Origin: Stenotrophomonas_A sp035629025
GTDB lineage: Bacteria > Pseudomonadota > Gammaproteobacteria > Xanthomonadales > Xanthomonadaceae
Assembly: GCA_035629025.1 (NCBI GenBank)
Contig: DASPIU010000021.1
Coordinates: 1 to 51,509, forward strand
Direction of reading: 5' to 3'
Length of the DNA: 51,509 nucleotides
The translations under genes and the position numbers were made by a program. Of the stretch, positions 7,721 to 20,125 are shown in pieces (positions within the stretch are counted from its first letter, which is position 1; every line of letters starts with the position of its first letter). The notes beneath the pieces are model-generated. The model saw nothing but the letters and a program-made list of their open reading frames with translations. It ran no database searches and was not told where the DNA came from.

Positions 7721-10615
7721 ATGCTCATCAGCCCTTCGGTCATCGCCCACCGGCAGCGCGTCGCGTTGGCGTGCGACCGTGCCGCAGCGGTGCTGGTGGG
7801 CATGCTGCCGGCCGGCTCGCAGCTGGCGCTGGCCTGGCGCGATGGCCGGCTCGACGAGGAAGGCCGCGGCTGCTCGCCCGGGGCCGACGAGGCCCTGCTG
7901 GCGCGCGCGGTCGCCGCGCTGTCGCTGCGGCCGGCGGCCGAGGCGGCACCGGACCTGCATGTGTGGCGCTGCGCCGAGGACTTCGCCGTGCTGGCGGTGG
8001 CCTGGGAGGGGCCGCAGGCGGTAGCGCCGGCGCAGCAGGCCGCATGGCGCGCGCTGGCCGAGAACGTCGTGTTCGGCACGCTGGAAACCGCGCTGCTGCA
8101 GAGCGAGATCGAAGACCTCGAACAGTCCAAGCTGCTGCAGCAGGCGCTGTACGAGATCGCCGACCTGGCCGGCAACGAACTCGACCTGAGCCAGATGCTG
8201 CAACGCATCCATGCGGTGGTTGGCTCGCTGATGTACGCGGACAACTTCTACATCGTCGAATACGATGCCGCCGCCGCGAGCATGCGCTTTCTGTACTTCG
8301 TCGATCAGAAGGACGGCTTCATCGCCGATCCCACACGCACTTACCGGCACGAGGACATCCCCAACAGTCTCACCTTCGCCCTGCTGTCGCACGGCGTGGC
8401 CTTGAGTGGGCCTTCCGATGCGCTGTCGGAGCGCTTGAACATCGCCTGGGACCCGACCCGCGGCCCGGACAGCCTGGACTGGCTTGGCGTGCCGATGCTC
8501 CGCGACGGTCAGGTGGCCGGTGCGATCGTCGTGCAGAGTTACGACGAGCGCATTGGCTTCAGCGAACAGGACCGCATCCTGCTCGCTTACGTGGCCCAGC
8601 ACGTGCTCACCGCGATCGACCGCCGCCAGGCCACCGTGCAGCTGGAGCGCCGCGTGGAAGAGCGTACACGCGAGCTGCAGAAGGCCAACCGCGAGCTGCA
8701 GGACGAGATCGCCGAGCGCCGGCGCGCCGAGCAGTTGCAGGCCGCGCTGTTCCGCATCAGCGAACTGGCCGGCGCCTCGGAAAGCCTGCAGCAGTTCTAT
8801 GCCGAAGTGCATGACGTGGTCGGCGGCCTGCTGGATGCGCGCAATTTCTACATCGCCCTGATCAACGATGCCGGCGACGGGCTGGAGTTCGCCTATTCGG
8901 TGGACGAGCACAACGGCATCCGCCCGCCGCGCAAGTTCAGTGGCGGTCTCACCGAATACCTGATCCAGACCCGCTCGGCTTTGCTCGCCAGCCGCGGCGA
9001 CATCGACGTGATGGCGCAGGCCGGCAAGCTGCAGAACATCGGTGCGCAGGCCTGCAGCTGGCTCGGCGTGCCGCTGTTCATCGACGACGAGGTGGTCGGC
9101 GCGATCGTGGTGCAGAGCTATTCCACCGAGGTCAGCTACACCCCGCACGACCAGCGTCTGCTCGCCTTCGTCGCCCACAACATCGGCAATGGCCTGGCCC
9201 GGCAACGCGCCCAGGCCCGGTTGCGCCGTGCCCATGCCGACCTGGAAGTGCGCGTGCACGAGCGCACTCGCGAGCTGGCCGAACTCAACGAACAGTTGCT
9301 GAGCCAGATTGCCGAGCGCCTGCGCGCCGAAGAGCGGCTGACTCATCAGGCCTTGCATGACGCGCTGACCGGCCTGCCCAACCGCGCGCACCTGCTCGAC
9401 CGCCTGGACGATGCGATCCAGCGCGCCATGCATGGCGACGGCCTGCCGTTCGCGGTGCTGTTCCTGGACCTGGACCGCTTCAAGCTGGTCAACGACAGCG
9501 TCGGCCATGCCGCCGGCGACCGCATGCTGGTCGAGGTGGCGCAGCGTATCGTGGCCACCGTGCGCGTGGACGACGTGGTTGCGCGCCTGGGCGGCGACGA
9601 ATTCGCGATCCTGATGCCGTGCCCGGAAGGCGTGGAAGCCGCGCGCGAACTGGCGCAGCGCCTGCAAGGCGTGCTCGGGCAGCCGATGTGGGTAGCCGGA
9701 CGCGAGCTGTTTCCGTCTGGCAGCATGGGCGTGTCGATGTGGCACCTGCGCTACCGCACCGGCGAGGAAATGCTGCGCGACGCCGACGCGGCGATGTACC
9801 GGGCCAAGGCGCAGATCGCCGAGCGCTTTGCCGTGTTCGACGAGGCCATGCGCGAGGAGGCGCTGCGCAGCCTGGACCTGGAAGCGGACATGCGTCGCGC
9901 CTTGAACAATCGTGACTTCTATCCGTTCTACCAGCCCATCGTGCGCCTGGAAGACGGCGTGGTGGTCGGCCACGAGGCCTTGCTGCGCTGGGAGCACGAA
10001 AGCCGCGGCCTGCTGCGCCCGCATGCCTTCATCCACCTGGGTGAGGACAGCGGCCTGATCGAGCAGGTCGACTGGCAGTTGTACGAACAGGTGATCGAGC
10101 ACCTGGCCCGCGGCGGTGAGCGCTACGTGTCGGTGAACGTGTCGCCGCGGCACTTCCGCTCGGTTGACTTTGCCGAGCGCCTGTTGGGGTTGATGGACGC
10201 GGTGGGTGCGGACCCGGCGCGGCTGCGGCTGGAGATCACCGAGGTCGCGTTGCTGGACGACGCCCCGCGCACCTTGCGCATCCTGCGCGCGTTGCGCGAT
10301 CGCGGCGTGCTGATCCAGCTGGATGATTTCGGCACCGGTTACTCGGCGCTGTCGTACCTGCACCGTTTCCCGATTTCGGCGCTGAAGATCGACCAGAGTT
10401 TCGTCGCCGGCCTGCACCAGGGCGGCGGCCAGGATTCGCTGGCGCTGGTGCGCAGCATCCTGGCGCTGGCGGCGACGCTGGGCATCGAGACGGTGGGCGA
10501 GGGCATCGAGACCGAGCAGCAATGGCGCACGCTGCGCGAACTCGGCTGCCACTATGGCCAGGGCTACCTGCTGGGCAAGCCGATGCCGAGCCCGGAGGGC
10601 GCGGCGGTGATGTGA
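7721..10615 (+). CDS. GAF-GAF-GGDEF-EAL cyclic-di-GMP signalling protein
   Basis: A cytoplasmic sensor (964 aa, no membrane helices) predicted to make and/or degrade c-di-GMP. An N-terminal region of about 140 residues is not recognised. It is followed by GAF1 (about 143-305), a coiled coil (about 307-338, LERRVEERTRELQKANREL), GAF2 (about 342-498), and a second, similar coiled coil (about 500-540). GAF plus coil therefore appears duplicated. The diguanylate cyclase domain has an intact GGDEF at 624-628 and an RxxD inhibitory site (RVDD, 615-618). The phosphodiesterase domain has E752 in EALLRW, plus LEITE, DDFGTGYS and EGIET, so both halves look catalytically competent. The ATG at 7721 was chosen because the sequence before it is poorly protein-like. 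It converges with the LOG gene. Confidence 0.93.
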   Translation: MLISPSVIAHRQRVALACDRAAAVLVGMLPAGSQLALAWRDGRLDEEGRGCSPGADEALLARAVAALSLRPAAEAAPDLHVWRCAEDFAVLAVAWEGPQAVAPAQQAAWRALAENVVFGTLETALLQSEIEDLEQSKLLQQALYEIADLAGNELDLSQMLQRIHAVVGSLMYADNFYIVEYDAAAASMRFLYFVDQKDGFIADPTRTYRHEDIPNSLTFALLSHGVALSGPSDALSERLNIAWDPTRGPDSLDWLGVPMLRDGQVAGAIVVQSYDERIGFSEQDRILLAYVAQHVLTAIDRRQATVQLERRVEERTRELQKANRELQDEIAERRRAEQLQAALFRISELAGASESLQQFYAEVHDVVGGLLDARNFYIALINDAGDGLEFAYSVDEHNGIRPPRKFSGGLTEYLIQTRSALLASRGDIDVMAQAGKLQNIGAQACSWLGVPLFIDDEVVGAIVVQSYSTEVSYTPHDQRLLAFVAHNIGNGLARQRAQARLRRAHADLEVRVHERTRELAELNEQLLSQIAERLRAEERLTHQALHDALTGLPNRAHLLDRLDDAIQRAMHGDGLPFAVLFLDLDRFKLVNDSVGHAAGDRMLVEVAQRIVATVRVDDVVARLGGDEFAILMPCPEGVEAARELAQRLQGVLGQPMWVAGRELFPSGSMGVSMWHLRYRTGEEMLRDADAAMYRAKAQIAERFAVFDEAMREEALRSLDLEADMRRALNNRDFYPFYQPIVRLEDGVVVGHEALLRWEHESRGLLRPHAFIHLGEDSGLIEQVDWQLYEQVIEHLARGGERYVSVNVSPRHFRSVDFAERLLGLMDAVGADPARLRLEITEVALLDDAPRTLRILRALRDRGVLIQLDDFGTGYSALSYLHRFPISALKIDQSFVAGLHQGGGQDSLALVRSILALAATLGIETVGEGIETEQQWRTLRELGCHYGQGYLLGKPMPSPEGAAVM

Positions 10616-10635
10616 AGCGCCAGCAAGCGCTCAGG

Positions 10636-10654
10636 GCGCCTTACCGGTAGGCGC
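10636..10654. terminator. Palindrome between convergent genes
   Basis: GCGCC and GGCGC flank a TTACCGGTA centre, giving a near-perfect palindrome in the 80-bp gap between the convergent c-di-GMP gene and the LOG gene. It may act as a bidirectional terminator, but no T-tract is present. Confidence 0.35.
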
Positions 10655-10695
10655 GTCGCCACGCGCCCGGATCCAACCCCGCCTGCGATTACGGT

Positions 10696-11289
10696 TTACC
10701 GCATCACAGCCCGACGTTTCTCATCGATCCACTTAGAAGCCTGCGCCGGCTCATACTCCCGCATCCACTGCAGCATCTGTCCAATATCGCTGCCGTACCA
10801 CAGGTCGGCGCGCTGGTCCGGGTGCAGGAAGCGCTCCTCGACCATGCGATCGATCATGCCGATCAGCGGCGCATAGAAGCCCTCGATGTCGAGGAAGGCG
10901 CAGGGCTTGTTGCCGATGCCAAGCTGGCGCCAGGTCAGCATCTCGAAGATCTCCTCCATCGTGCCGAAGCCGCCGGGCAGGGCAACAAAGGCATCGGACA
11001 GATCGAACATGCGCGACTTGCGCTCATGCATCGAACCGACGATCTCCAGCGAGGTCAGCCCCCGATGCGCCACCTCCCAGTCCGCCAGCTGCTGCGGAAT
11101 CACGCCGGTCACTTCACCACCGGCCTCCAGCACCGCATTGGCCACCGTCCCCATCAGCCCGACATTGCCGCCGCCATAGACCAGACGCAGCCCTTCCTTG
11201 GCGATGCGGTCGCCCAGGGCGATGGCACGCTCGGTATAGGCGGGCTTGCTGCCGGAATTGGAACCGCAGTAGACGCAGATGCTTTTCAT
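10696..11289 (-). CDS. LOG family protein (TIGR00730; cytokinin riboside 5'-monophosphate phosphoribohydrolase-like)
   Basis: LOG enzymes release a free base from a nucleoside 5'-monophosphate; many bacterial members act on AMP-type substrates rather than plant cytokinins. The 197 residues show ICVYCGSNSG at the N terminus, LVYGGGNVGLMG, and the diagnostic PGGFGTMEE motif with its preceding MHERK. The length matches the family. The ATG at 11289 begins at the conserved strand. It has no Shine-Dalgarno; an ATTCCC arm of an intergenic element ends a few bases upstream. It follows lpdA on the same strand, but a terminator-like hairpin separates them. Confidence 0.9.
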   Translation of the reverse strand: MKSICVYCGSNSGSKPAYTERAIALGDRIAKEGLRLVYGGGNVGLMGTVANAVLEAGGEVTGVIPQQLADWEVAHRGLTSLEIVGSMHERKSRMFDLSDAFVALPGGFGTMEEIFEMLTWRQLGIGNKPCAFLDIEGFYAPLIGMIDRMVEERFLHPDQRADLWYGSDIGQMLQWMREYEPAQASKWIDEKRRAVMR

Positions 11290-11296
11290 GAGGGCA

Positions 11297-11428
11297 GGGA
11301 ATGGGGAATTGAGAGTGGGGAATGGAAAGAGCAAGCGGCAAAAAGCAGGACGCCGGGCCATGAGCCCGGCGTTTGCCGGGGAAAGTGGGCAGGGGAATCG
11401 ATTCCCCATTCCCCATTCCCCATTCCCG
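11297..11428. repeat. GGGAAT/ATTCCC inverted-arm element between lpdA and the LOG gene
   Basis: One arm (11297-11325) and an opposite-orientation arm (11401-11428, four ATTCCCC-type units, with GGGGAATCGATTCCCC at its edge) flank a core with an intrinsic-type terminator. Read in the direction of transcription, the order is lpdA stop, GGGAAT arm, core, ATTCCC arm, LOG start, as in the dnaK-dnaJ gap. Confidence 0.8.
11339..11372 (-). terminator. Rho-independent-type terminator of sucAB-lpdA
   Basis: On the minus strand a 9-bp stem ACGCCGGGC/GCCCGGCGT with a 5-nt loop is followed by CCTGC and five T residues. It lies 62 bp after the lpdA stop and inside the repeat element core. It probably separates the 2-oxoglutarate dehydrogenase operon from the LOG gene. 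Confidence 0.65.
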
Positions 11429-11433
11429 CTTCT

Positions 11434-12870
11434 TCAGTTGACCTTGTGAATCGCGCGCTTGCTGACCGCCATTGCCGCGTCGTGGATGGCTTCGGACAGG
11501 GTCGGGTGGGCATGGCAGATTCGCGCCAGGTCGTCGGCGGAGCCGTTGAATTCCATGGTCAGCACGCCTTCGTGGACCAGCTCGGACACGCCGACGCCGA
11601 CCAGGTGCAAGCCGAGCACGCGGTCGGTCTCGGCATGGGCGATGAGCTTGACCATGCCGGCCGGCTCGGCCATCGCCACCGCGCGCGCGATCGCGGCGAA
11701 GGGGAAGGTGCCGACCTTGTACGGCACGCCCTCGGCCTTGAGCTGCTGCTCGGTCTTGCCGACCCAGGCGATTTCCGGCTCGGTGTAGATCACCCACGGA
11801 ACGGTGTCGAAGTTGACGTGGCCCGGCAGGCCGGCAATCAGTTCGGCCACCGCGATGCCTTCTTCGAAGCCCTTGTGCGCCAGCATCGGGCCGCGCACGC
11901 AGTCGCCGACCGCCCAGACGCCATCGACGCCGGTGTGGCAATGCTCGTCGACCACGATCTGGCCGCGCTCGTTGAGCTGCACGCCGGTGCCCTCGGCGAG
12001 CAGGCCCTTGGTCGCGGCCTTGCGGCCCACGGCGACCAGCAGCTTGTCCACCGTCAGGGACTTCTCGCCCTCGGCATCGGTATAGCTGACGACCACTTCC
12101 TTCTTCTTGCCCTTGCCGGTCACTTCGGTCTTGCTGACCTTGGCGCCGAGCTTGATCTCCAGGCCCTGCTTCTTGAATTCCTTGGCGGCAGCCTTGGCGA
12201 TGTCGCTGTCGGCGGCGGCGAGGAAGTCCGGCAGCGCTTCGAGGATGGTGACCTCGGCGCCCAGGCGCTTCCACACACTGCCCAGTTCCAGGCCGATCAC
12301 GCCGGCACCGATCACGGCCAGGCGCTTGGGCACTTCGGTGAAGTCCAGCGCGCCGACGTTGTCGACGATGGTGTCGTTGTCGAACTCGGCAAACGGCAGC
12401 TCGATCGAATCAGAGCCCGGCGCCAGGATCACGTTGGTGCCCTTGAGCTCCACGTCCTCGCCTTCGTGCTGCTTGATCCGGACCACGTTGCCCGGCTGCA
12501 ACTGGGCAAAGCCGTAGTAGGTGGCGACCTTGTTGGCCTTGAACAGCATGGCGATGCCGCCGGTGAACTGCTTGACGATCTTGTCCTTGCGGCCAACCAT
12601 CGCGCCGACGTCGATCTGCGCATCCTTGAAGCTGATGCCGTGGTCGCCGAACAGGTGGCCCATGTTCCAGAACTGGCGCGAGGAATCGAGCAGCGCCTTG
12701 GACGGCACGCAGCCCACGCGCAGGCAGGTACCGCCCAGCGCCGGCTTGCCGTCCTTGCCCAGCGCGGCATCGACGCAGGCGACCTTCAGGCCCAGCTGGG
12801 CAGCGCGGATGGCGGCGTGGTAGCCGGCCGGGCCGGCACCGATGACGACTACGTCGAATTGTTCGCTCAT
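11434..12870 (-). CDS. lpdA: Dihydrolipoyl dehydrogenase (E3)
   Basis: This FAD flavoenzyme reoxidises dihydrolipoyl groups of the 2-oxoglutarate dehydrogenase complex, reducing NAD+. The 478 residues contain the FAD-binding VVVIGAGPAGYHAA, the redox disulfide GGTCLRVGC (Cys49 and Cys54), a second Rossmann motif AVIGAGVIGLELG, the FAD-contacting AVGDC, and the C-terminal catalytic HAHPTLSE. It is complete and of family length. It lies 137 bp downstream of sucB, across a repeat element, so it can be read both from sucA and possibly independently. Its position next to sucB makes it the E3 of this complex. Confidence 0.96.
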   Translation of the reverse strand: MSEQFDVVVIGAGPAGYHAAIRAAQLGLKVACVDAALGKDGKPALGGTCLRVGCVPSKALLDSSRQFWNMGHLFGDHGISFKDAQIDVGAMVGRKDKIVKQFTGGIAMLFKANKVATYYGFAQLQPGNVVRIKQHEGEDVELKGTNVILAPGSDSIELPFAEFDNDTIVDNVGALDFTEVPKRLAVIGAGVIGLELGSVWKRLGAEVTILEALPDFLAAADSDIAKAAAKEFKKQGLEIKLGAKVSKTEVTGKGKKKEVVVSYTDAEGEKSLTVDKLLVAVGRKAATKGLLAEGTGVQLNERGQIVVDEHCHTGVDGVWAVGDCVRGPMLAHKGFEEGIAVAELIAGLPGHVNFDTVPWVIYTEPEIAWVGKTEQQLKAEGVPYKVGTFPFAAIARAVAMAEPAGMVKLIAHAETDRVLGLHLVGVGVSELVHEGVLTMEFNGSADDLARICHAHPTLSEAIHDAAMAVSKRAIHKVN

Positions 12871-12883
12871 TTCATTTGCTCAC

Positions 12884-13004
12884 GGGAATGGGGAATAGGG
12901 AATGGGGAATAGGACAGCAGTGGCCCAGTCCCGTCCGGTCGGGTCCACTCGGGAAGGAGAGCGGGCATGGCAGGCCATTCCCGTTTCTCCATTCCCGATT
13001 CCCG
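12884..13004. repeat. GGGAAT/ATTCCC inverted-arm element between sucB and lpdA
   Basis: Four clean GGGAATN heptads (12884-12912) face a mirrored arm with three ATTCCC-type units (about 12975-13004). The roughly 60-bp core (rich in GTCC/GGTC) has no strong terminator, consistent with read-through from sucB into lpdA. The arm nearest lpdA ends about 13 bp before the lpdA ATG. Confidence 0.8.
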
Positions 13005-13007
13005 TCA

Positions 13008-14219
<1,212 letters not shown>

Positions 14220-14260
14220 GAGAGGGGCGTCCTAAGGGTTTTGAACTTGGGGGGTAAAGG

Positions 14261-17089
<2,829 letters not shown>

Positions 17090-17182
17090 GATGGTAAGTC
17101 GGGTCGCTTGAGATATGGGGGCTTGCTCGGGGCAGGCCACATGACCGGCCGGAAGCCGGGCGGGCGATGGCTAAGCCCGAAA

Positions 17183-17188
17183 ATTATA
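17183..17188 (-). promoter_or_regulatory. Consensus -10 box (TATAAT) of the sucA operon
   Basis: TATAAT on the minus strand is rare in such GC-rich sequence and lies upstream of sucA. Initiation near 17176 would give a leader of about 87 nt to the GTG at 17089. No matching -35 hexamer is seen at 16-18 bp, so an activator may be needed. Confidence 0.5.
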
Positions 17189-17287
17189 CCCCCACGCGCC
17201 GACAAGGGGGCGCATGCAGATGGCGCGAGGTTGCAGCCACGGTCAGGCCCGCGTCGGAAACGGTGGGGCTTTGCGCTGGCGGCCGTG

Positions 17288-18193
17288 CTACAGACCAAGG
17301 GCGCGGTGTTCGTGCCAGAGCCGGCTGCGTTCCCATATCTGCTCGAAATGCGCGCGTAGCTGGCGGGCACGCGCGGCGCCTTCGAGCCAGGTTTCACCGT
17401 CGTCGTAGCGGCTGCCCGTAGAACGAAAGTAGTAGGACTGCGCGTCACCGACCAGATAGGCGGCCGCATAGCTGGCGTCGACCGGATCACACACCGCGCG
17501 GAACTGGAACACGGAGGGCAGGCGCTGAGCCAGGCGCAGCAGCGGCGCGTCGAACAGCTGCGGGTTGCCGGCTTCCTGCACCAGCACGCGCACCTGCTTG
17601 TCATGCGGCAGGGTGGCGAAGGCGCGCAGTGCCGCCTGCACGGCACGCGCATCGAGCAGGCCGGGGTCCAGGGCGCGGCTGTAGATGCGCAGCTCGCGCC
17701 GCGACTGGGCGATCACCGCGGCTGCGGCAAGCGTGGCCGCGGCGGCGTCTTCCACCGCCATGGGTCCATCCAGCCGGCGTTGCAGGTCGGTACTGCCGCG
17801 CAGTGGCAGGAATCCGGCAGGGACGAAGAAAGGCAGGCCACTGACCGCGCCGCTGGGCGCGGGCAGCTGCAGGCGCAGCTGCGGCCAGTCGCGCTGGTGT
17901 GCCTCCTGGAGCAGCGCGCCAAGCAGGGCGCGGCCGATGCCGCGACCGCGCCAGGCGGGCAGGACCCCAAGGCGGGCGATGCGCTGGTCGGGTGACAGCC
18001 GGCCGGCGCCAAGCAGCCGGCCTTCGCCATCGCGCGCGAGCACGTGATGGCTCAGCGCGTCGAGCGCATCCCACTCGCGTGCGGTGTCGGCACAGGCCGG
18101 CGCGGCAAAGGCCTCGGCGCGCAGAGCAAGCACGTCCGCGGCGTGGGCGCTGCCCTGGCTATGCTCCAGCGCGAACGGGCCCCGCGGGCTCAT
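17288..18193 (-). CDS. GNAT acetyltransferase with a C-terminal domain of unknown function
   Basis: The first roughly 145 residues are a Gcn5-type N-acetyltransferase: LGVLPAWRGRGIGRALL is the acetyl-CoA pyrophosphate-binding motif (RGRGIGRA). The C-terminal half (about 160-301) is a second domain, with RRELRIYSRALDPGLLD and a conserved-looking DAQSYYFRSTGSRYDDGE segment. It resembles phospholipase-D-like or nucleic-acid-associated folds only loosely, so it is left unnamed. The acceptor substrate is unknown. The ATG at 18193 overlaps the stop of the upstream cupin gene by 4 bp, so the two proteins are probably made together. An acetyl donor role on the ribosome or its ligands is possible but speculative. 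Confidence 0.82.
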   Translation of the reverse strand: MSPRGPFALEHSQGSAHAADVLALRAEAFAAPACADTAREWDALDALSHHVLARDGEGRLLGAGRLSPDQRIARLGVLPAWRGRGIGRALLGALLQEAHQRDWPQLRLQLPAPSGAVSGLPFFVPAGFLPLRGSTDLQRRLDGPMAVEDAAAATLAAAAVIAQSRRELRIYSRALDPGLLDARAVQAALRAFATLPHDKQVRVLVQEAGNPQLFDAPLLRLAQRLPSVFQFRAVCDPVDASYAAAYLVGDAQSYYFRSTGSRYDDGETWLEGAARARQLRAHFEQIWERSRLWHEHRALGL

Positions 18194-19572
18194 GCGTCCT
18201 CGTCGTCCTCTTCTTCTTCGTCGTCGGCTGGCAGGTCTTCGGGGTCGATGTCCGGGTCGATCTCGCCGCCATCGGTATCGTCACCGCCGGCCTCCAGCAG
18301 GGTCGAATGCGCGGCCGCGCCATTGCCATCGACGGGCTCGTCCTCTTCCTCGTCCAGGCCGCCGCTGGGCGCGTAGTGGCCCAGTTCGACCAGCGCCAGC
18401 AAGGCCTCGCGGCCGCGCTCGGACAACAGGGCGTAGCCGTTCTCGTCGATTTCCTCCAGCGCCGCCAGGCGCTGCGCATCGCGAAGAGGCAGGGCCAAGG
18501 CGTGGCCGCTGACGAACAGCAGCGCGCCCTTGCGTGCGCGGCGCCAGGCCACGCGCGACCACGGGTGGCGGTACAGCACCACGCCATCGGCCAGGGCTTC
18601 GGCCAGCTCGGCGGCGTCCGGTGCCTGCGGTGGCGCGGCGATGTCGCCAGCGGCGCGGTAGGTAGTGATGAAGCGGCCGAACCATTCGCCGAGGCGGTCC
18701 GGATCATTCATGCGGATGGCGTTGAGCGCGCTGATCGCACGACCCATCGCCGCTTCGTCGATCTCGTAGGGATCGGCCGGCTCGGCCAGGTCTTCGTCGT
18801 GGTAGCGCACGGCCTCGTCGGCGTCGGCGATCAAGGTATCGAGGTAGTCGCCGATCAGCTCGCCCGAAGAGGGCGCGCGCGTGCCAATGGAAAAGGTCAG
18901 GCACGGGTTCTCGGCCACGCCATGGTGCGGCACCAGTGGCGGCAGGTAGAGCATGTCGCCCGGCTCCAGCACCCAGTCGTGGGTGGGCTTGAAGCGTTGC
19001 AGCAGCTTGAGTTCGACATCGTTGCGGAAATCCAGCGGCGGCGCCTTGCGCCCCATCGCCACGCTGGCGTCGATCTGCCAGCGGCGCTGGCCCATGCCCT
19101 GCAGCAGGAACACGTCGTAGTGGTCGACATGCGCGCCGACCGACCCGCCGCTGGCGGCGAAGCTGATCATGATGTCGTCGATGCGCCAGCGCGGCAGGAA
19201 GCGGAACTGTTCGAGCAGGGCGCGCACGTCCGGGTCCCACTTGTCCACGTCCTGCACCAGCAGGGTCCAGTCGTGGTCGGGCAGGTCGGGGAAGTCCTCT
19301 TCGGCAAACGGGCCGCTGCGCACCTGCCAGTCGTCTCTGGCGCGGTCATGGGCGATCAGCCGCGCCAGCACGCCATCCTCGCAGGCCAGGCCGGCCAGAT
19401 CCTCGGGGCTGACCGGGCTGCGGAAGCCGGGGAAGGCCTGGCGGATCAGCAGCGGGCGCTTGTGCCAGTAGTCGCGCAGGAAGCGTCCGGCCGGCATGCC
19501 CAGCGGGTGCTCGGCGCTGGCGCGGATCTCGAAGGGCAGGGTGGCGGGAATCTTCTTGCTGTTCTTATTCAT
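18190..19572 (-). CDS. Cupin (JmjC-like) 2OG/Fe(II) oxygenase, RoxA/YcfD-like ribosomal protein hydroxylase
   Basis: The family hydroxylates an arginine of ribosomal protein L16 in E. coli (YcfD/RoxA). The 460 residues contain the PAGRFLRDYWHKRPLLIRQAF N-terminal signature and the cupin core. The Fe ligands are seen in HVDHYDVFLLQ (HxD) and the later HHGVAENP histidine. A winged-helix-like C-terminal domain follows. The last roughly 55 residues are an unusually long acidic tail ending DDEEEEDDEDA, absent from E. coli YcfD as I recall it. The start MNKNSKK was chosen because upstream sequence is not family-like. It overlaps the GNAT gene and follows a VOC gene. Confidence 0.88.
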   Translation of the reverse strand: MNKNSKKIPATLPFEIRASAEHPLGMPAGRFLRDYWHKRPLLIRQAFPGFRSPVSPEDLAGLACEDGVLARLIAHDRARDDWQVRSGPFAEEDFPDLPDHDWTLLVQDVDKWDPDVRALLEQFRFLPRWRIDDIMISFAASGGSVGAHVDHYDVFLLQGMGQRRWQIDASVAMGRKAPPLDFRNDVELKLLQRFKPTHDWVLEPGDMLYLPPLVPHHGVAENPCLTFSIGTRAPSSGELIGDYLDTLIADADEAVRYHDEDLAEPADPYEIDEAAMGRAISALNAIRMNDPDRLGEWFGRFITTYRAAGDIAAPPQAPDAAELAEALADGVVLYRHPWSRVAWRRARKGALLFVSGHALALPLRDAQRLAALEEIDENGYALLSERGREALLALVELGHYAPSGGLDEEEDEPVDGNGAAAHSTLLEAGGDDTDGGEIDPDIDPEDLPADDEEEEDDEDA

Positions 19573-19645
19573 GGCCCGGGTCGTGCAGCGGAGGGGGCCG
19601 GCGGCCGTGGGGCCGGCGGCGGGATCATTGTCGCCCAGCAGCAGC

Positions 19646-20089
19646 TCAGCCGGGGTCGGCGATCGCGTCATAGCCGGCGGCGCTGAACTGCAACAGGCAC
19701 CAGCCGTGTCCGAACGGGTCCGACAGCCGGATCAGGTCGCCCCAGGCTGCGCGGCGGATCGTGGCGCGGGCGCTGGCCAGGTCCTGCGGGCCGCCGGGCA
19801 GGTCGTCGGCGCGGAAGCCGCAGGCCAGCGCACGTGCGAGCGCGGCTTCCAGGTCGTCCACGACCACGTCCAGGTGCAGCGGAGTCCAGTGGCGGGCGTA
19901 GTCGCGGGGCTGGCCGCGGGCGCCGGGACTGCCGGACGGCTGGGCCAGCAGGTAGAGCGGGACGGCGGCGCCGAGCAGTTCCAGCCCGGCGGGGCCCAGC
20001 CTGCGCCCGGGGCGCAGGCCGAATGCGCTGCAGTACAGGTGCTCGGCGGCGGCAAGGTCCGGCACGTCGAGGTTGATCAGCAACTGCAT
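19646..20089 (-). CDS. VOC superfamily (glyoxalase/bleomycin-resistance-like) protein
   Basis: The 147 residues show two beta-alpha-beta-beta-beta modules: MQLLINLDVPDLAAAEHLYC, and later HLDVVVDDLEAALARAL, ending in LSDPFGHGWCLLQF, the typical C-terminal VOC strand pair (DPFG-H-W). Potential metal ligands are limited (one His in the second half, HLDV, and one in GHGW), so catalytic activity is uncertain. A perfect Shine-Dalgarno (AGGAGG, 5 nt before ATG) fixes the start. It is between purB and the cupin gene in the same direction. The substrate is unknown. Confidence 0.85.
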   Translation of the reverse strand: MQLLINLDVPDLAAAEHLYCSAFGLRPGRRLGPAGLELLGAAVPLYLLAQPSGSPGARGQPRDYARHWTPLHLDVVVDDLEAALARALACGFRADDLPGGPQDLASARATIRRAAWGDLIRLSDPFGHGWCLLQFSAAGYDAIADPG

Positions 20090-20125
20090 TCGGCCTCCTG
20101 TGCGCGGCGCGGCCGGTGGTCCCGG

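Noticed and set aside
5213..10552. A continuous minus-strand frame of about 1779 codons
   Set aside because: Only the part to 6979 is the ABC exporter. The remainder is antisense to the GAF-GGDEF-EAL gene and yigZ region, with low-complexity Gln/Arg/Ala/His-rich translation typical of GC-rich shadow frames.
17090..17140. Upstream GTG start for sucA at 17140
   Set aside because: The added 17 residues (ACPEQAPISQATRLTI) do not look like the SucA N terminus and no Shine-Dalgarno precedes it. The GTG at 17089 gives DNLLKQF directly.
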